Assembly: GCF_041381155.1 (NCBI RefSeq)
Contig: NC_091137.1
Location: forward strand, 16,053,765 to 16,117,764
DNA from: Argopecten irradians
Lineage: Eukaryota > Mollusca > Bivalvia > Pectinida > Pectinidae
DNA: 64,000 bases
Reading direction: 5' to 3'
How positions within the stretch are numbered: position 1 is the first letter of the stretch; every line of letters begins with the position of its first letter. Below the pieces are notes generated by a model. It was not told the DNA's origin. It ran no database searches and saw only the letters and a list, made by a program, of their open reading frames with translations. Made by a program: the position numbers and the translations under genes. Below, in pieces: positions 59,377 through 64,000 of this stretch.

Positions 59377-62300
59377 TCATATTAAAAAAATATGCGGCGC
59401 AACAATACATGTTTCTCCCACGACATAACAAAGAAAGTGCAAGCGGTACAAAATGGTCAAACTGTGTTTAAACAAAGGTCAAACAACGAACATCTATGAA
59501 GACACGTTACCAGGATTAAAGCATTTACAAATCATTCCAGGGACGTGACACTATGCTTGCTACATAATTGTTGTGATTAACACATTATATTATTGTTATA
59601 TTATATTAGTATACCTAGCATTTCACAGATATCAAGGCTGCTATAGGAGACATTATAGGTGTTTTTTTTCGTTTCTAAACGTGATCGCCACAGTTGGGGG
59701 AAATCAGCCATCCCCGGTAATACCCGTATTGAGTATTACATTATGATGATAAAGGACATTTATATAGGTGTGGAATACACATGTTTAGGTTATAGGATAA
59801 CTACAAACATGACTCATTCTAAGATCGTTTTATAGTGCCATGTATTACTGGGATAAAGATGTTTTTGAAATTGTGTTTGTAATGTAAACTGTGAGAGCGG
59901 CCTTGTTTTGTCTGAAATCTACTTATTCCTTAAAAAATTAGCATATGCTCTTCTGATGCGCGGTACCGCGTTAAACGTACTCATCAACGCAACGCTTCAC
60001 AATGCATAGACAGCCACAGAAAAACCATATAGGGGATTATCAGTCATAATCTATACAGCACATTACTTATCATGGTGTACATATTACCTTCTATGTAGAC
60101 GTTACTGTCTTTAGATCTGTTTTTATAAAAGAACTATTTGTTTATCACTTTAAACAACTTTAGTAACTGTACCTCAGAGTACCCCCTAGAAGTTATTCAA
60201 GTACACTGATATAGCAATGACAACCCACCAACATTTGGCAGCGTCTTAACACTGTATTTGGAAGGATGACAAAACAGACAATAGCAGAGAAGATAATAGG
60301 TATTACGTATATGTTTTAGTCCGTGAAGATATTTTTTATTTCTTTTATATCACCAATGATGTAACAATTGAAAAAAAAATTACCAGATTACATTACTTTT
60401 ATAAAATTATCACACTGAAACCATCATTTATTTTGTAATTTGGACAACGAAAAAATATAAATAAAATTAGGCCATTGGCTAGGAGGGTCCCACATGCATC
60501 CCGCAACATCCGAACCAATATTTTTTCTGAACTCTTATGAGCCACTGATCACAAATCAAAAGATAATCTACAAAAAAAATCTAAAGATAATAATTATTTT
60601 ACTAAGTTCCCAACAAAAACAATTTTACACCAACGTTAATTATTAGGCAAAGTGACAAAATTCAAATAAAAACGCTCTTCACAGAAAAGATCACACTATT
60701 AATGATTTAACAAATAAAACGACATTAAGGAGGTTTATGGATCTGTGTGAACTACCGGTAATGGATACGTTGTCACAGCCATTACAATCACACACCAGCC
60801 ACAGGCATTGTTTTAACATATGTTACAAAAATCAATAACATTGCATAAACAAAACATGTTTTGTAAACACAATATATTGGATTGTCTGTATGTCTTTAAG
60901 CGTTTTACGGTTTTATTCCGTACCTCTAGCTTCTAACAATCCATATTTGTTGTAAACGCCTTCTTTAGCTTGGAACTGTAAAAGATCCCCTAAGGAGTTA
61001 ATATATTGATGCTTATTTCCTTTGGATATTTGTTCCATCAGATGTTATCTGGGAAACTATGTCCTAATGTATTAGAATACATATACCGACAGTGATAATG
61101 CGGGTCTATGTCTATACTAGAAGGTCCCTATGTGTACTGTTTAGACGACATTAACGAACTACTGTCTTCCCACATCCACGGTACCACCGGGGAATGCTAG
61201 CTTACTCTCATTATCTCCCATGTGGCCAATGCCGATACGTGATCCTGAATCCAGAATAATTTAGCAGAAATATTTCTCACACCCACAGAGAACTTGCACT
61301 TTCGATTATAAGAAGCTTTCTTCATTTGGCGAGTTTTGATTTTTAACAAAGAAAATGTTCAGATAAAATATATGAAATCATAGCACAATAACCATGAATT
61401 GTATTACGCAGAAAGTTGACGTGTTTGTGAGACGAATGGTATTTTAAGTTTGGTATATGTCATGTTTATTGTAATGTAAGATTGAATGTTATTGATACAA
61501 TTATAACACATGGTTAATAGATAATAAGAATTAGTAGTAGTTTGTGTTATGTTATATGGCGTATTATTCAGGTAATAAAAAAGAATTTCTCCATAGTATT
61601 TTATTGATAATGAATTTATTTCAAACTAAAATATGAACAAATGATACAATTTACCACAATGATTGAATAATCTAGCTTAAGACTTTTACTTATGTTTAAA
61701 ATATCTTTACAGATCGCCATCCCATTCCCCTCAACGACTGTTCTTTGACCTGGCCTTATTTGTTTATGATAAAGTGATAGTCTTCAATGTATCAGTTTGT
61801 ATTCAATAGAACTTTGTGAAAGAGTTATTCTTTGGAAACCTGAGGGTGCAACCAAACACTTGAATGAATAGATATAGAAAACATCTTAGCTTTAAATTTT
61901 ATATTGATGTATTCGTATGGCACAAATTTACGAATTACAAAATAAAAATGTAAGAGAAAGGAACGGAGCAGAAATGTTTATTACAAAACTTGCTATATAT
62001 AGCAATATTAACACGTTAAATAGTATAATTAACTTCATTATTTATTTACGTTCATTATTTCCTGGACTAATCTGTAATTATCCATCAGCCTGTAAATGTT
62101 GGGTTTACGCCCTTTTTGAGTTAAGGCTGTATCCTGCTATACCAAATGAAGGTAAACACCAGAAATTACGTCATCCTCAAACCACAATATCCAACCGTTT
62201 TGTTACTTGTATGTTTATATTAGGTGTTGTTTATATCGATAATTGTTTGTTTGCTCGTTCATTACGTCATGTTCAGGTAATCGGTCCATTGATCATCCGC

Positions 62301-64000
62301 GTTCAGGCGTTGTCTCTTCTTAGCGATGGTCAATGCTCGATACACCACAGGGATAGGTCACCAAATGCCACAGCCATGATATAATAATATCTTTGATTTA
62401 TCAAGGGTTACATATCGAGATTTCAATATGACCTTGCAGCAACTATTTAGTCAAGAAGGGCAATAACAATATCAACTGATTGAAGAGATTATCCCATAAA
62501 TTAAATACTGCCTTTCAATGTATCACTTTTTTCTTTTCATATTATCATTAAATTTTATTCATATTCACTTCATGGAAAATTGTGATTATCGCACTTTGGG
62601 TTTTAACCGTAGCCGCAAATCTTGTGTTATCTGTTATGTAAGCTTAACATGTTGATAAAATACATTTCTTAAAGATAATTAATAATAAATTGATATCATA
62701 ACTTATGGTACCATGGTGACACGTTGTGTAAGTGCTATTTTGACCTGAAGAAGGCTCTATTGTGGCTGAATATATATTCAAAAAAAATGATTTTTTATTT
62801 TACTTTGAACTCATTTTGGCCTTTTATTTCGGACTATTTATATACCAGCTTTATATCGTTTTGATCTCATCATGATTCCCCAAGCTAGCCACATGATCAA
62901 AACCCTGATAATATCTTGTCCGGGTGGCGTCTTCCTCTACTTGTAAAGTAGACATCATACATAGGGTTCACTTTCTTTGTAATAACTGTTAAATGACAAT
63001 TTTAAAATTGATGAAGGCTTCACTTTATCATTAAGATAATTTTAGTATGTGCTTTAAATAATAATGTGACAAAGATACCAAAACTTAAATATACAGACCA
63101 CTTTACACACGTAACAATGTGTTCGACACATCCCTTTGTCCCTTCTAGTATTCGTCATTGGTGCCACATAATATTTACTTGAGGTGAAAGGTCACCAGAA
63201 AATAAAACTCGCGGATTTGTGTGATTCATTTCACTGACAATTACCTTTGTTATGAGACGTTTAACAATATTACTTTTTTATTTTGATTGACTATGTACTA
63301 GATGTCTAGGTAGGGTAAGATTGGGCGTTAAGGACACTAAAGATTAATGTCTTTTAGTGCAGCCTGAAGTAGTAGTGAATGCCTACTTTGGAGGAGAGTG
63401 ATAGATGTTATACCTAGGTAATGGCATCCTCACATCAAATGTTCACTGATTATTTCGCACGTATTGTCTCCAAGAATGTGGACCTGTTACAACGACGTTT
63501 TGTCACTAAAACTACCAATAATGCAGCATTTATCATTTTTGTTTTGTATTTTCATTGAAAATGAGAAATGGTTTTTTTCCTCATAATTTAAATATATACA
63601 CCTTACGCTAAACATGCAACATATGACATACACTTGAGTGGTACATCGCTGACGAATCACGTTAAATGCATTATTTACTTCATATTATCTGTCTTAATTG
63701 TGTAACGTTTCTTATACAATAGCGGTCACATTGTTATCTTTTTAACGTATACTGTATAGGAATAATGCCAATAACTTGCTGACATTGTCATCACGGCGGT
63801 GACCTATGGTGGACCTTTATAAGTTTGTAACATTCATATTAGACGTCAAGCCAAACAACAACTGATGATGACCTAATTATTATTGCACAATATATACCGT
63901 TTATATAATTAAAATGTCCAACTAACAATGCATCCTATCATCTGTGTGCAGTTCAACATAGAGTGTGGTAAGTTGAAGAGAAGTGCTTTTGTCTATATCT
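59377..64000. other. intergenic DNA to window end, no gene supported
   Basis: An open frame of 155 codons (61917-62384, +) is the longest here but shows no domain, signal peptide or splice context that I recognise. A GACCTGAAGAAGGCTC motif at about 62741 resembles words found near the 3' ends of some retroelements but stands alone. Otherwise AT-rich and featureless. Confidence 0.4.

Noticed and set aside
61917-62384. 155-codon open frame near the right end
   Set aside because: Composition and sequence do not resemble any family I know, and there is no supporting exon structure.

Overview
This is animal nuclear DNA, AT-rich, with short coding exons split by long introns and many short repeats. 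I found no bacterial-type operons, rRNA, CRISPR array or intact transposase. The EGF-plus-ZP genes, the tRNA-derived SINE fragments and repeat tails ending in a GACGTTAAAC-like motif suggest a lophotrochozoan, most likely a bivalve mollusc. The species is inference.

Three genes can be reconstructed exon by exon. All three encode secreted or membrane proteins with a signal peptide, two six-cysteine EGF-like domains and a zona pellucida (ZP) domain. Gene 1 (+, 4622-14132, 349 aa) and gene 2 (+, 21910-28936, 346 aa) are head-to-tail paralogs that stop just after the ZP domain. Gene 3 (-, 42609-51301, 475 aa) points the opposite way. It also has a tetrabasic furin-type site, a transmembrane helix and a short cytoplasmic tail. 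All three share the same run of intron phases through the EGF and ZP exons (1,1,1,0,2,1,2,0), so they descend from one ancestral gene. EGF-ZP proteins are known from bivalve shell matrices, and ZP modules polymerise into extracellular filaments. A role in shell or another extracellular matrix is therefore a reasonable but untested guess.

Layout: 1-1300 holds two elements with inverted termini; 1330-1735 is a cluster of TTCATGAA palindromes; 3090-3540 is a diverged tandem repeat; 4.6-14.1 kb is gene 1; 14.1-21.9 kb is gene-poor with a dispersed repeat family near 15.4-16.55 kb; 21.9-28.9 kb is gene 2, with two minisatellites in its introns; 28.9-34.5 kb is gene-poor with a foldback element; 34.47-41.55 kb is a satellite-like array of about 135 copies of a 52-bp unit; 42.6-51.6 kb is gene 3, with SINE fragments in its third intron; 51.6-64 kb is gene-poor with a SINE, a foldback and a MITE.

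The most notable points are the cluster itself (two soluble forms beside one membrane-anchored form, with a shared ZP-C cysteine loss in the soluble pair), a minisatellite in gene 2 that arose from the end of an EGF exon and its splice donor, and the 7-kb 52-bp array between the convergent genes 2 and 3. Exon limits come from reading splice sites, reading frame and paralog comparison by eye; no transcript evidence was available.
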